A DNA stretch of 64,000 nucleotides from Poindextera sp035294785 (GCA_035294785.1 DATGKF010000137.1:1-64000); one strand, 5' to 3'. Positions 1 to 9,317 are shown, numbered from the stretch's first letter. The notes: generated by a model from the letters alone, not told the origin. Numbers and translations are program-made.

Positions 1-83
1 GCGGGAGAGGGCTACTGAAGCGTTGGCGTCGCGGACAGGGCGGCCGCGGGGAGAGGTGAGGCGAGGGGTGAGGATGGGGCGGA
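1..83. other. Left-edge stretch, possibly start of a partner permease
   Basis: An ATG at 87-85 on the minus strand overlaps the TGA of the ABC ATPase gene (ATGA arrangement) and reads open to the left edge for 29 codons. ABC-2 ATPases of this type are normally followed by one or two permease genes, so a translationally coupled partner is expected here. The visible residues are Pro/Arg-rich and not membrane-like, so this start may be wrong or the stretch may simply be intergenic. Confidence 0.25.
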
Positions 84-1082
84 TCATGCCTCGCCCGCCC
101 CGTGCAGGTCGTAGAAGCGCGCGATCACCTCCTCGATCAGCGGCTCCTCGACGTGGATGTCGTCGACCGGATGGGCGGCCACGATGCGGCTGATCAGCTC
201 CGGCGCGGCGATCCGGCGCGGATCGAACGCCAGTTCCAGTTGGCGCCCGTCGCGGGCGACGATCCGCACGTCCGCGAGGTCGAGCTCGGGCGCCGCGCCG
301 GCGAAGTCGACGAACAGCCGCCGCTCGGCCAGCACGCCGGAGCGCAGCTCGCCGAAGGTGCCGTCGGCCAGGATGCGGCCCTGGCCGATCACGATGACGC
401 GCTCGGCCAGCGCCTCGATGTCGTGCATGTCGTGGGTGGTGAGGAGGACGGTGACGCCCTTCTCGCGGTTCAGCCGCTTGACGACCTCGCGCACGGCGAG
501 CTTGGCCGGGGCGTCGAGACCGATCGTCGGCTCGTCGAGAAAGAGAATCCGGGGCTCGTGCAGCAGGGCTGCGCAGATTTCCGCCCGCATGCGTTGGCCG
601 AGCGAGAGCTGGCGCACCGGCTGGTCGAGGATGCGCTCGAGCTTGAGCATGCCGACGAGCTCGTCGCGGTTTTTCCGATAGCGGGCCGGCTCGACCCGGT
701 AGATGGCCGCCAGGAGGTCAAAGCCCTCGATCACCGGCAGGTCCCACCAGAGCTGCGTGCGCTGGCCGAAGACGACGCCGATGCGGGCCACGTGGCGGAT
801 AGGGTCGGCGAAGGGAACAAGGCCATCGACGACCACCGCGCCGGAGGTCGGGCGAAGGATGCCGGACAGGATCTTGATGGTGGTCGATTTGCCGGCGCCG
901 TTCGGACCGATGAAGCCCAAGAGCTCGCCCGCCTCGAGGCTGAAGCTCACGCGGTCCAGCGCCTCGATCGTGCGCATGCGGCGGTGAAACAGGCCTTTGA
1001 GCGCGCCAAAAGCGCCGGCGTCGCGTTCGGCGACCCGGTAGCGTTTGGTCAGATTCGCCACTTCGATCTGCGGCGTGGGCAC
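84..1082 (-). CDS. ABC-2 type transporter ATP-binding protein
   Basis: This 332-residue nucleotide-binding subunit energises an ABC-2 type exporter at the inner membrane. Visible motifs are Walker A GPNGAGKS (residues 59-66), signature LSLGQ (159-163), Walker B ILFLDEP (179-185) and an H-loop TTHD with His217. The segment VFGQRTQLWWDLP around the Q-loop is typical of ATPases that pair with ABC-2/DUF990-like permeases for export of drugs or envelope components. The roughly 100 residues after the H-loop form a C-terminal extension usual for this subgroup. The permease is not in the window and should lie to the left. The substrate cannot be told from sequence. Confidence 0.9.
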   Translation of the reverse strand: MPTPQIEVANLTKRYRVAERDAGAFGALKGLFHRRMRTIEALDRVSFSLEAGELLGFIGPNGAGKSTTIKILSGILRPTSGAVVVDGLVPFADPIRHVARIGVVFGQRTQLWWDLPVIEGFDLLAAIYRVEPARYRKNRDELVGMLKLERILDQPVRQLSLGQRMRAEICAALLHEPRILFLDEPTIGLDAPAKLAVREVVKRLNREKGVTVLLTTHDMHDIEALAERVIVIGQGRILADGTFGELRSGVLAERRLFVDFAGAAPELDLADVRIVARDGRQLELAFDPRRIAAPELISRIVAAHPVDDIHVEEPLIEEVIARFYDLHGAGEA

Positions 1083-1253
1083 GGGTGCGGCCCCCCGGGG
1101 TCGAAAAACGTCGCGGGTTTGAGCGAAAGGGCGCGGACCCTATCGACGGCGCCCCTCGGCGGCAACCGGGGCGGGCGATCGGTTGGCGGTTGTTGCATTT
1201 TTGCGCCGCTCTCGCGGTTGCAACGCCGCGATCGAACCGCCACTTTCCGCGCC

Positions 1254-2150
1254 ATGCCGGTCGCTCGCTTCCTGGCCGCGCGCCTTTGTCGCGCTTTGGC
1301 CGCCTCCGCCCTCGCCCTCGTCGCTCTTCCCGCCCAAGCCGCCCCCGCCTGGTGGCATGTGACGAGCGGCCGATCCGAAGTCTGGATCATCGGCGCGCCG
1401 AATCTGGCGCCCAGAGGCTTCACCTGGGACACCCGCACGCTGGAGCAGCGGCTGAACGGGGCGAGCGCGCTGATCATCGAGCCGCAGGCCAAGGGCGGCT
1501 TGCAGATGATCGGCGACATGTTCGGCGGCCTGACCGGCCTGCATTCGCCGCAGCCGATGGAGTCGACCCTTCCGCCGCCGTTGCGCGCCCGCTTCGTCGC
1601 CATCCGCACCTCGATCGGCCAGGGGCCGGGCAAGTACGCCGGGTGGAAGCCGACGGCGGCCGGCGTCATGCTGACGCAGGACTTCCTGAAGGCGCAAAAC
1701 CTGGCCGCGGGCGAAGCGGCGCAGACCGTGCGCCGCCTGGCGCGCAAAGCCGGCGTGCACGAACAGCCGTCGGGAACCTACCAGGGCGTGCCGGTGATCG
1801 CGGCGGCCGAACAGCTCAGTCCGGCGGGGCAGCAGATCTGCCTTTCGGCCTCGCTGCACCAGATGGAGTTGGGCGCCAACCACTCCCGCGCGCTCGCCTA
1901 CGACTGGGCGCGCGGCGTCATCCACCCCAATCCCACCGACCCGCAGGACCAGGCCTGCCTGAACGCCATGCCGACGCTCAAAAGCCTCAACGACCGGCTG
2001 GTCGGCGAGGAAGCCCAAGCCGTCGCGGACGCGCTCCGCCGTCCGGGAAAGACGATCGCTGTGTTCGACCTGGGCGCCACGACCATGCCAGGCGGCGTCC
2101 TCGACCGCCTGCGCGCGCGCGGGCTGAGCGTCTCGGCGCCGGTACAGTGA
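1254..2150 (+). CDS. TraB/GumN-like family protein, secreted
   Basis: The product of about 298 residues begins with a signal peptide (MPVARFLAARLCRALAAS..., cleavage after AQA). The mature N-terminus, in which a strand reading SEVWIIGAPN is followed by a tryptophan and a helix up to ALIIEPQ, matches the start of the TraB/GumN fold, where a short strand precedes a conserved G-x-x-H/N motif and an acidic E. The His usual in that motif is Asn here. The family is a putative metalloprotease-like group of unknown substrate. The frame is open far upstream, but the ATG at 1254 is the only start that gives a signal peptide. It is divergent from the ABC ATPase and convergent with bamF. Confidence 0.6.
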   Translation: MPVARFLAARLCRALAASALALVALPAQAAPAWWHVTSGRSEVWIIGAPNLAPRGFTWDTRTLEQRLNGASALIIEPQAKGGLQMIGDMFGGLTGLHSPQPMESTLPPPLRARFVAIRTSIGQGPGKYAGWKPTAAGVMLTQDFLKAQNLAAGEAAQTVRRLARKAGVHEQPSGTYQGVPVIAAAEQLSPAGQQICLSASLHQMELGANHSRALAYDWARGVIHPNPTDPQDQACLNAMPTLKSLNDRLVGEEAQAVADALRRPGKTIAVFDLGATTMPGGVLDRLRARGLSVSAPVQ

Positions 2151-2201
2151 GGGAAAACCGCTCCCTGGGGAGAGGTGCAGAGGCGGAGGCGGCGCTCGGG
2201 A

Positions 2202-2774
2202 CTACAGCCCCGGCAGCTTCACGCGGGTGGGGCCTTGGCGGGCGATGACGATGGTGCGACCGCCGGTCAGACGCTGGATGCGCTGAGCCTCGACGGCGGG
2301 GTCGATCGGCTGCGACTGGTCGGCGCCCGTCTGGCTGGCGGTCGGCGGACCGGCCGGCTGCACGTTGGGTTTGCCGCGCCGCCAGAACATCACCCAGTTG
2401 GCGAAGCCGGTGTCCTTGTGCGCGATCGCCCCGAACTCGTCGTCGACGACGTAGCGGATCAGCGGGTCGGCGTGGTCGGCGCCGGCGCGGCTGGCGAGCA
2501 GCTTCTCACCTTCGGAGCGCGCTTCGGCCTCCCGTTGGCCGACCAGCGCCACGCGCGCCTGGCTCTCCGGCTCGAGCTCCTGCGGGCGCGGCTCGCCCGG
2601 CGCCGGCGGGCGGAGGGAGTAGTCCGGCGGCACCACCAGCGGCGCCTTGGAGACGACGCGGAACTCGTCCGGCACCACCTTGGTGATGCCCAACGCCTGG
2701 CGGGCGCTCTGGCATCCGGCCAGCGCCGCGCTGCCGGCGAGCAACGCCACGACCGCCACGCGATTGAAACTCAT
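2202..2774 (-). CDS. bamF: DUF3035 outer-membrane lipoprotein (BamF-like)
   Basis: A lipoprotein of about 190 residues whose lipobox is LAGC, preceded by the hydrophobic stretch VAVVALLAGSAA. DUF3035 proteins are the alphaproteobacterial BamF subunit of the outer-membrane beta-barrel assembly machine. The family pattern is visible: VVPDEFRVVSKAPLVVPPDYSLRPP near the N-terminus, then a region with RYVVDDEFG. I chose the ATG at 2774 because it puts the signal peptide at the N-terminus and has a GGGAGCAGGG ribosome site; an ATG 12 codons upstream (2810) gives an implausible charged leader. It lies downstream of lspA, the peptidase that would process it, in the usual alphaproteobacterial order. 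Confidence 0.85.
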   Translation of the reverse strand: MSFNRVAVVALLAGSAALAGCQSARQALGITKVVPDEFRVVSKAPLVVPPDYSLRPPAPGEPRPQELEPESQARVALVGQREAEARSEGEKLLASRAGADHADPLIRYVVDDEFGAIAHKDTGFANWVMFWRRGKPNVQPAGPPTASQTGADQSQPIDPAVEAQRIQRLTGGRTIVIARQGPTRVKLPGL

Positions 2775-2846
2775 CGAACCCTGCTCCCTCGAGCGACGCC
2801 CCTTGGCCATCTCGATTAGCGCATTCCGCGTTGCGACGCCAACGCG

Positions 2847-3356
2847 TCACCGTTTCGCATGCCGGGCGTCGATGAGGCTGTCGAGCACGAGCACGCCGAC
2901 GCCGACGCTGATCGAGGCGTCGGCGAGATTGATCACCCAAGGGAAGAAGGGGCCTGTCCAGTGCAGGTAGTCGAACACCTCGCCCCAGCGCACGCGATCG
3001 ATGACGTTGTTGCCGATTGCGCCGCCCATGATCAGGCCGACGCCGACGGCGCCCAGCCACCGGTCCATGCGCCGGGCCCAGAGGCCCAGCGCCACCACGA
3101 CGCAGGCGGCGAAGCCGACCAGCAGCCATCGGCCGGTCGGGCTCTCGGCGCGCAGCATGCCGAAGGCGACGCCAGGGTTCCACACGCTGTCGAGGGCGAA
3201 CAAGGGGATCACCTTCACCAGGCCTTTGTCGAGCAGGTCGAAGGGCCCGAGCAGGAAGGCCTTGATCGCCTGATCGAGCACGACGACCACGGCGGCCAGC
3301 GCGAACGCCAGCTTGCCGTTGCCGTTCACGAGCGGCGCGCGCGCCTCATCGGCCAT
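2847..3356 (-). CDS. lspA: Lipoprotein signal peptidase (signal peptidase II)
   Basis: LspA cleaves diacylglyceryl-modified prolipoproteins in the inner membrane. The protein (169 residues) has four hydrophobic segments and both catalytic aspartate motifs: NNVIDR and NLADASI. WNPGVAFGM is the conserved first periplasmic loop. The start at 3356 (MADEAR) overlaps the ileS stop by 11 bases, so translation is probably coupled; a start nine codons earlier (3383) is possible. The ileS-lspA-bamF order makes one operon on the minus strand. Confidence 0.95.
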   Translation of the reverse strand: MADEARAPLVNGNGKLAFALAAVVVVLDQAIKAFLLGPFDLLDKGLVKVIPLFALDSVWNPGVAFGMLRAESPTGRWLLVGFAACVVVALGLWARRMDRWLGAVGVGLIMGGAIGNNVIDRVRWGEVFDYLHWTGPFFPWVINLADASISVGVGVLVLDSLIDARHAKR

Positions 3357-6279
3357 GGGCGGCGTCCCAGTGGGCGACCGCATCGGCGTCGCGCAACGAG
3401 AGGTCGGGATAACGCGGATCGGCGCCGACCTCAGGCAGGATGCGCCAAGAGCGAGCGCACTTGCGGCCGTCGGCCCTCAGCGGCTCGACCACGACGCCCG
3501 GAATCTCGTCCAGGCGAAAGGCGGCGGCGGGGCCGTCTCCGGTTTCCAGCACAGCCTGGCTGGTGCGGAAGACCTCGGCGGCGTCGAGGCCCTCGAAGGC
3601 GGCGAGCAGCGCCGGGTCGGCGATCCACACCCGCGGCGCCGCCTCGAGCGCGGCGCCGATGCGCTTGTCGCGGCGTTCGACCTCCAGGGCGCCGGTGACG
3701 ACGCGGGTGACGGCGACGACCTTCGCCCAGCGCTCAGCCTCGGCATCGTTGCGCCAGGCCGCGGGCGTTTCGGGGATGACGCGAAAGGCGTTGGAGCCGG
3801 CGGCGGGGAAGCGCGTCGTCCATGCCTCCTCCATGGTGAAGCAGGCGATCGGCGACAGCCAGGCGGTCAGGCGCTCGAACACCAGGTCCATCACGGTGCG
3901 GCAAGCGCGCCGGCGGAGCGAATCCGGCCGGTCGCAGTAGAGGGCGTCGCGGCGGATGTCGAAGTAGAGGGCCGAAAGTTCGTTCGAGCAGAAGTCCGAG
4001 AGCGGCCGCCAGACCTCCTGGAAACGATAGCCGAGGTAGGCCTCGCGCACCTGGACGTCGAGCTCGGCCAGGCGGTGCAGGATGAAGCGCTCCAATGGGG
4101 GCATGTCATCGGGGCCCACGCGCTCGGCCGCCTCGAACCCCGCCAGGGCGCCCAGGAGGTAGCGCACGGTGTTCCTGAGCTTGCGATAGCCGTCGATGGT
4201 GGTCTGCAAAATGGCCGGGCCGATGCGGGTGTCCTCGCTGTAGTCGACCATGGCCACCCAGAGCCGGAGGATCTCGGCGCCGCTCTGGCGGATGACGTCC
4301 TCGGGCTCGACCGTGTTGCCGACCGACTTCGACATCTTCTCGCCGTCCTCGGCCATGACGAAGCCGTGGGTCAGCACTTCGTTGTAGGGCGCCCGCCCGC
4401 GCGTGGCCGAGGCTTCCAGCAGGCTCGACTGGAACCAGCCACGGTGCTGGTCCGAGCCTTCCAGATAGAGGTCCGCCGGCCAGCGGGTGTCGGGGCGGCC
4501 TTCGAGCACGAAGGCATGGGTCGAGCCGGAGTCGAACCAGACGTCGAGGATGTCCTCGACCTTCTCGTAACGGGCCGGATCGTGGTTGCCGAGGAAGTCG
4601 CGGTCGGGCCGCGTGAACCAGGCATCGGCGCCTTCGGCGGCGATGTGTTGGACGATGCGGCCGTTGACGTCGGCGTCGTGCAGCGGCTGGCCCGTCTCCT
4701 TGTCGACGAACATGGCCAGCGGCGAACCCCAGGCGCGCTGGCGGCTGATCAGCCAGTCGGGACGGGTCTCGACCATGGTGCGGATGCGGTTGCGGCCGGC
4801 TTCGGGGAAGAAGGCGGTGGCGTCGATGGCCTCCAGCGCCGTCTCGCGCAACGTCTTGCCGCCGTGCACCGGGTCTTCGAGCGGCTCGTCCAACCGGATG
4901 AACCATTGCGGGGTGTTGCGGAAGATCACCGGCGCCTTCGAGCGCCAGGAGTGCGGGTAGGAATGCTCCAGCCGCCCGCGCGCCAGGAGGTTGCCGGCCT
5001 CGATCAGCCTGTCGATGACGGCGTTGTTGGCCGGGCCGAACTTGCCGGCTTTCTTGCCCTCGGTCTCCAGCACCTTCAGCCCGCCGAACAGGGGCACGTG
5101 GGGGTAGTAGGCGCCGTCCTCGTCGACGGTGTCCGGGATCTCGCGATGCCCGTGCGCCAGCCAGACCACGTAATCGTCCGCGCCGTGTCCGGGGGCCGTG
5201 TGGACGAAGCCGGAGCCGGTGTCGTCGGTCACGGTCTCGCTGAGCAGCAGCGGCACGGGAAAGCCGTAGCCTTCATCAAGCGCCGCCAGCGGGTGGGCGC
5301 AGACCATGCCTTCCGGCTCGACCGCTTCCAGCCGCGTCCATTCGGCGATCTGGGCGGCGGCGCGCACCTCGTCGGCCAGCTTCTCGGCCACGATCAGCCG
5401 CTCGCCCGGCTTCGCCCAGGGCTCGAATGGGAGATCCTTGTTGAGCGCGTCGACGCGATAGACGGCGTAGTCGATGTCGCGGCTGTACTGGATCGCCCGG
5501 TTGCCGGGGATGGTCCAGGGCGTCGTCGTCCAGATGACAACCGAGCCGCCGAACGCGGCTTCCGACCCCTCGAGGACCGGGAACTTCACCCAGATCGTCG
5601 GCGAGACATGGTCGTGGTACTCGATCTCGGCGTCGGCCAGCGCTGTGCGTTCGACCGGGCTCCACATCACCGGCTTGGAGCCGCGATAGAGCTGGTTTGA
5701 GGCGATGAACTTGTGGAACTCGGCCACGATCGCCGCCTCGCTGGCGTGGTCCATGGTGGAGTAGCGGTTCGCCCAGTCGCCGATGACGCCCAGGCGCTTG
5801 AACCCGGCCATCTGCACGCCGATCCAGTGCTCGGCCTCTTCGCGGCAGCGGGCGCGGAATTCGGCCTTGGACACATCCTCCTTGCGCCGGCCCTTGGCGC
5901 GCAGCGCTTCCTCGACCTTCCACTCGATGGGCAGGCCGTGGCAGTCCCATCCCGGGAGGTAGTCGACGTCGTAGCCGAGCAGGAAGCGCGAGCGGACGAC
6001 GAAGTCCTTGAGCGTCTTCTGCAGCGAATGGCCGATGTGGATGGCGCCGTTCGCGTACGGCGGCCCATCGTGCAGGACGAAGAGCGGCGCGCCCTCGGCC
6101 TGCCGCCGCTTGCGGAGCGCATGGTAGAGGTCCTGCGCCTCCCACTCGCCCAGGATTTCCGGCTCCTTCTGCGGCAAGCCGGCGCGCATGGGGAACGGGG
6201 TTTCCGGCAGGAAGACGGTTTCGCGATAGTCGCGGGCGGCGGTGTCGGTGCTGGCGTCGCCAGCGGAATCGGGGGCCAT
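3346..6279 (-). CDS. ileS: Isoleucyl-tRNA synthetase
   Basis: This class Ia synthetase charges tRNA-Ile in the cytoplasm. The signature HIGH is at residues 81-84 from the chosen start and KMSKS lies near residue 645 (DGEKMSKSVGN). The CP1 editing domain sits between them, with its threonine-rich WTTTPWTIPGNRA segment; the anticodon-binding domain and a short C-terminal region follow. Length is about 977 residues, slightly over the usual 930-960. I chose ATG 6279 because TGGAG lies eight bases upstream; ATG 6294 and GTG 6351 are also open. It heads the ileS-lspA-bamF operon. Confidence 0.96.
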   Translation of the reverse strand: MAPDSAGDASTDTAARDYRETVFLPETPFPMRAGLPQKEPEILGEWEAQDLYHALRKRRQAEGAPLFVLHDGPPYANGAIHIGHSLQKTLKDFVVRSRFLLGYDVDYLPGWDCHGLPIEWKVEEALRAKGRRKEDVSKAEFRARCREEAEHWIGVQMAGFKRLGVIGDWANRYSTMDHASEAAIVAEFHKFIASNQLYRGSKPVMWSPVERTALADAEIEYHDHVSPTIWVKFPVLEGSEAAFGGSVVIWTTTPWTIPGNRAIQYSRDIDYAVYRVDALNKDLPFEPWAKPGERLIVAEKLADEVRAAAQIAEWTRLEAVEPEGMVCAHPLAALDEGYGFPVPLLLSETVTDDTGSGFVHTAPGHGADDYVVWLAHGHREIPDTVDEDGAYYPHVPLFGGLKVLETEGKKAGKFGPANNAVIDRLIEAGNLLARGRLEHSYPHSWRSKAPVIFRNTPQWFIRLDEPLEDPVHGGKTLRETALEAIDATAFFPEAGRNRIRTMVETRPDWLISRQRAWGSPLAMFVDKETGQPLHDADVNGRIVQHIAAEGADAWFTRPDRDFLGNHDPARYEKVEDILDVWFDSGSTHAFVLEGRPDTRWPADLYLEGSDQHRGWFQSSLLEASATRGRAPYNEVLTHGFVMAEDGEKMSKSVGNTVEPEDVIRQSGAEILRLWVAMVDYSEDTRIGPAILQTTIDGYRKLRNTVRYLLGALAGFEAAERVGPDDMPPLERFILHRLAELDVQVREAYLGYRFQEVWRPLSDFCSNELSALYFDIRRDALYCDRPDSLRRRACRTVMDLVFERLTAWLSPIACFTMEEAWTTRFPAAGSNAFRVIPETPAAWRNDAEAERWAKVVAVTRVVTGALEVERRDKRIGAALEAAPRVWIADPALLAAFEGLDAAEVFRTSQAVLETGDGPAAAFRLDEIPGVVVEPLRADGRKCARSWRILPEVGADPRYPDLSLRDADAVAHWDAAHGR

Positions 6280-6524
6280 GACAGGCTCCAGCATGGGTTC
6301 GAAGGATGGCGCGGACAACCCGGCGCGATCCGCCCGGTTCGGCGGACTCACGCCGGGCGGTTAATTCGATCGCGGATGCGAACCCTGCTCATGCGCAGGC
6401 CTCTAACAGACGCCGCCGCGCCGCGCGAGCCCGAGGGACGCGTACTCGACCGTAGAAATCCTGCTTGCCGTTGGGTCGCCCTCGCCGCATCAATCGCCGC
6501 AAACAACAAAAGGAGAGTGGGAGC

Positions 6525-7427
6525 ATGCCCAGCATCGCCGCCATGGACGAAAAGACCGGCCGCAAATTCTATCTCGACGATCCCGACGACCTGAGGCCCG
6601 GCGAGAAGGTCACGTTCCTTCTGAACCTGCACGGCGGCGGCTCGGTCGGCGCCTGGCAGCGGGCCTATTTCCCGGCCGTCGACTACAAGGACAAATACCG
6701 GCTGGTGGTGGCGACGCCGTCGGCGGCGACCAAGGAGCCGGCGCGCCGCTGGGTGGGCGAGGCGGACGATGCGCACCTGCACAACATCGTCGAGTCCGTG
6801 TTCGACAAGTACGGCGTGGAGAACATCGCCGGCTTCTGGCTTGTCGGCCACAGCCAGGGCGGCATGACGTCGAGCCGCCTTCTGCGCGAGGACCCCTTCT
6901 TCCAGGAGCGCGTCGACGGCTGGCTCAGCCTTTCCGGCGGCCGCATCGGGCCTGCCGAACGGGCGGCGAACGCCGGTCCGCCGGCGCGGCCGGGAGCGGA
7001 GCCCGGAACGCCGATGATCCGGCCCGCGCCGCCTGAGCCGCCTCCGGTCGAGATGTCCTTCATCTTCACGGTCGGCGAGCACGAGATCAAAAGCCTGCCG
7101 GAGACGTCGCCCTGGGCGGAGAAGTATGCCGCGGGGCCTAGGGAGCGGCGGCCGGACATCGTCGACACCGAGCCCGGCCAGATTCACGACACCGGCCGCG
7201 AGGCCTACTCGAGCAAGGAGTGGGGACTGAAGCCGGCGCCTGGATCCGCGCAGGTGTGGGTCTATCCGAACGCCCAGGGCGGCCGCGTGATCGCCGACGT
7301 GGTCCGGCTGAACAAGGGCCACACCGAAGGGCTGGAGCCGAAGGTGACCGAAGAGCTGGTCAAGCTCATCGTCTCAGCGCCAGGCGGCAAGGCGCAGAAG
7401 CTGAAGGCGGCGAAGGCGACGGCCTGA
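6525..7427 (+). CDS. Alpha/beta hydrolase, esterase/PHB-depolymerase-like
   Basis: A 300-residue alpha/beta hydrolase with the oxyanion segment LNLHGGG and the nucleophile elbow GHSQGG (Ser near residue 111). The early GEKVTFLLNLHGGGS pattern resembles feruloyl-esterase and polyhydroxyalkanoate-depolymerase-like enzymes. A Pro/Gly-rich insertion sits near residues 145-180, and an HT dipeptide close to the C-terminus (NKGHTEG) could supply the catalytic His. No signal peptide is visible, so it is probably cytoplasmic. Start ATG 6525 has AGGAGAG ten bases upstream. It stands alone, divergent from ileS. The substrate is not determinable. Confidence 0.75.
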   Translation: MPSIAAMDEKTGRKFYLDDPDDLRPGEKVTFLLNLHGGGSVGAWQRAYFPAVDYKDKYRLVVATPSAATKEPARRWVGEADDAHLHNIVESVFDKYGVENIAGFWLVGHSQGGMTSSRLLREDPFFQERVDGWLSLSGGRIGPAERAANAGPPARPGAEPGTPMIRPAPPEPPPVEMSFIFTVGEHEIKSLPETSPWAEKYAAGPRERRPDIVDTEPGQIHDTGREAYSSKEWGLKPAPGSAQVWVYPNAQGGRVIADVVRLNKGHTEGLEPKVTEELVKLIVSAPGGKAQKLKAAKATA

Positions 7428-7541
7428 GGCGCCGCCCGTCCGACCGCTGACGAACCCGTCTCCGGCGTGGACCCGCCCGCGTCTATCCTCTAGCGTGGCG
7501 CGGCTGGGGAGCGCGAACTTGGGTCAACCAGGAGATGCTCA

Positions 7542-7907
7542 ATGACCGGCACAGCGGCTTCGCTCATTGCGGAGGGTACGACGATCGACGGCGGTGTGAG
7601 CGGCGACTGCCAGTTGCAGGTCGACGGCATCGTCCACGGCGACGTCGCCGTGACCTATCTGTCGGTGGGCGAGGTCGGCAAAATCGAGGGCGCGAGCAAG
7701 GCCGAATCCGTTGAGGTGCGCGGCCGCGTTCTCGGGTCGATCGCCGCCAAACAGGTGAAGCTGCTCGCCGGCTGCAACGTCGAGGGCGATATCTCGCACG
7801 AGCAGCTCATCATCGAGCCGGGCGCGACGTTCGAGGGCCGCAGCCTGAGAGCCCAGCGACCGGTCGCCGCCCTCGCCTCTTCGACGTCGAGCCGGGTCAC
7901 CCGCTAG
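7542..7907 (+). CDS. Bactofilin family polymer-forming protein
   Basis: A 121-residue bactofilin: a short N-terminal tail (MTGTAASLIAEGTTIDG), then the DUF583 right-handed beta-helix made of repeated turns such as GDCQLQVDGIVHGDVAV and VEVRGRVLGSIAAKQVKLLAG, then a Ser/Ala-rich tail. Bactofilins self-assemble into membrane-associated filaments and scaffold peptidoglycan enzymes, for example stalk morphogenesis via PbpC in Caulobacter. No TM segment is present. An AGGAGA site precedes the start. It is convergent with a MurA-family gene only four bases away, which places it in a cell-wall context. No M23 peptidase gene is adjacent, unlike many bactofilin operons. Confidence 0.9.
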   Translation: MTGTAASLIAEGTTIDGGVSGDCQLQVDGIVHGDVAVTYLSVGEVGKIEGASKAESVEVRGRVLGSIAAKQVKLLAGCNVEGDISHEQLIIEPGATFEGRSLRAQRPVAALASSTSSRVTR

Positions 7908-7911
7908 AAGG

Positions 7912-9204
7912 CTAGTCCTCCGCCCACGCCACGGCGCCGCCGAGGCTGACGAGGTTCTCGGCGAAGCGCGGGTGCGCGCGGCGGATGGGGTCGGCGTGGA
8001 TGATGGTGGAGCGGCCGGGAATGCTGGCGGCGATCATCAGGAACGCGATGGCGACGCGGATGATGTAGGGGCTCTCGACCTCGGCCGGAACGAGCGGCCT
8101 GCCGCCGAAGGTGATCACCCGGTGCGGGTCGCAGGTCACGGCCTGGGCCCCGAACTTGGCCAGCTCCGCCGTCCAGCCGAGCGCGCCTTCGTAGACCTTG
8201 TTCCAGAACATCACCTGCCCCTCGGCGCGGACGCCGAGGGCGATGAAGATGGGCAGAAGGTCGGCCGGCACGTAGGGCCAGGGCGCGGCCTCCACCTTCT
8301 GCAGCATGTGGCGGGTGAAGGGCTGGCGCACCGTGAGCGGACCGCCGGCGACACGCGACCAGCCGCCCAGGTGGCTGATCTCGACGCCGAACTTGGCGAA
8401 CGTCCGGTCGAGCAGCTGGAATTGGTCCGGCGCGCTGTTCTTGACCTGCATCCGCCCGCCGGTGATGGCGCCCAGCGCCAGGAAGGTGGCGATCTCGTGG
8501 AAATCCTCGCGGAACGCGTAATCGGCCCCGCCGAGTTCGGCGCGACCATCGACGTCGAGCGTGGAGGCGCCCGCGCCTTCGATCGCCGCGCCCATGCGGG
8601 TGAGGAAGGCGGCGAGCTCCTGCACGTGAGGCTCCGAAGCGCCGTTGACGAGGCGGCTTTTGCCGCCGGCCACCGCCGCGCCCATCAGGAAGTTCTCGGT
8701 CGTGGTCACCGACGCGTAGGCGAGCCAATGGCGAACCGGGCGGAACGCCTTGGGCGAGGTGACCACCACGCCGCCGGCGACCGCCTCGACGGTCGCGCCG
8801 AGCGCCTGGAAGAGCTCGATGTGCGGGTCGATCTCGCGGATGCCGAGCGTGCAGCCCTTCGCGTCGTCGTGCAGCACGACGCGGTCGACGCGGTGCATCA
8901 GGGCCGGGATCAGCATGACGCTGGAGCGCATGCCAGCCGGCAGCTCGGGCGTCGCGTCGCGGGCGATGCGCGCGTGATGGATCGCAATGTTGCCCGAGCT
9001 GAAGTCGGCCTCGACGCTCGCGCCAAGCGCCCGGAAGACGTCGATGATCTTGCGCGCGTCGGTGATGTCGGGGACGTTCGCGAGGCTCACCGGCTCGCGC
9101 GTCAGCAGCGTCGCGCAGAGCACGGGCAAGACGGCGTTCTTGTTGGCAGAAGGCGTGATGGCGCCCGAGAGCGGCCGCCCGCCATCCACGATCAGTCGCG
9201 CCAT
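7912..9204 (-). CDS. murA: MurA-family UDP-GlcNAc 1-carboxyvinyltransferase, divergent
   Basis: The 430-residue protein has the EPSP-synthase-like two-domain fold of MurA, which adds enolpyruvate to UDP-GlcNAc in the first committed step of peptidoglycan synthesis. Catalytic positions are kept: Lys22-Asn23 (ANKNAVLP), Arg93 (GMRSS), Cys118 (GCTLG, the fosfomycin-target cysteine), Arg123 and the aspartate of PADLL (E. coli D305). Elsewhere it is divergent: the usual C-terminal DRGYERI is replaced by RRAHPRF. The start at 9204 reproduces E. coli numbering for Lys22; a TTG at 9270 has a better ribosome site (TGAGGT) and would add 22 residues. It is divergent from an AmpR-like regulator, so it may be a regulated second MurA. 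Confidence 0.8.
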   Translation of the reverse strand: MARLIVDGGRPLSGAITPSANKNAVLPVLCATLLTREPVSLANVPDITDARKIIDVFRALGASVEADFSSGNIAIHHARIARDATPELPAGMRSSVMLIPALMHRVDRVVLHDDAKGCTLGIREIDPHIELFQALGATVEAVAGGVVVTSPKAFRPVRHWLAYASVTTTENFLMGAAVAGGKSRLVNGASEPHVQELAAFLTRMGAAIEGAGASTLDVDGRAELGGADYAFREDFHEIATFLALGAITGGRMQVKNSAPDQFQLLDRTFAKFGVEISHLGGWSRVAGGPLTVRQPFTRHMLQKVEAAPWPYVPADLLPIFIALGVRAEGQVMFWNKVYEGALGWTAELAKFGAQAVTCDPHRVITFGGRPLVPAEVESPYIIRVAIAFLMIAASIPGRSTIIHADPIRRAHPRFAENLVSLGGAVAWAED

Positions 9205-9317
9205 ATTGAAGAAGGTCCGAAAAGCCGCCCCGATGCGCGCTTCATCGTGCGGAATGGCGGTGATGCGCAAACGATGTTACCTCAGGCGCAGACCTAGAAA
9301 ATCTTGGGCTGGGCCGC

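Noticed and set aside
102..1253. TraB-like gene extended upstream to position 102
   Set aside because: The extension is antisense to the ABC ATPase; the signal peptide starts at 1254.
3313..5700. A 795-codon plus-strand frame opposite lspA and ileS
   Set aside because: Antisense to ileS with its HIGH and KMSKS motifs; the translated product is Gly/Val/Arg/Asp/His-rich and unlike any protein.
9248..9269. TGCG-N14-CGCA dyad between MurA and AmpR-like genes
   Set aside because: Dyad arms of four bases in a GC-rich region are common, and the spacing does not match the T-N11-A LysR pattern; not enough to call an operator.
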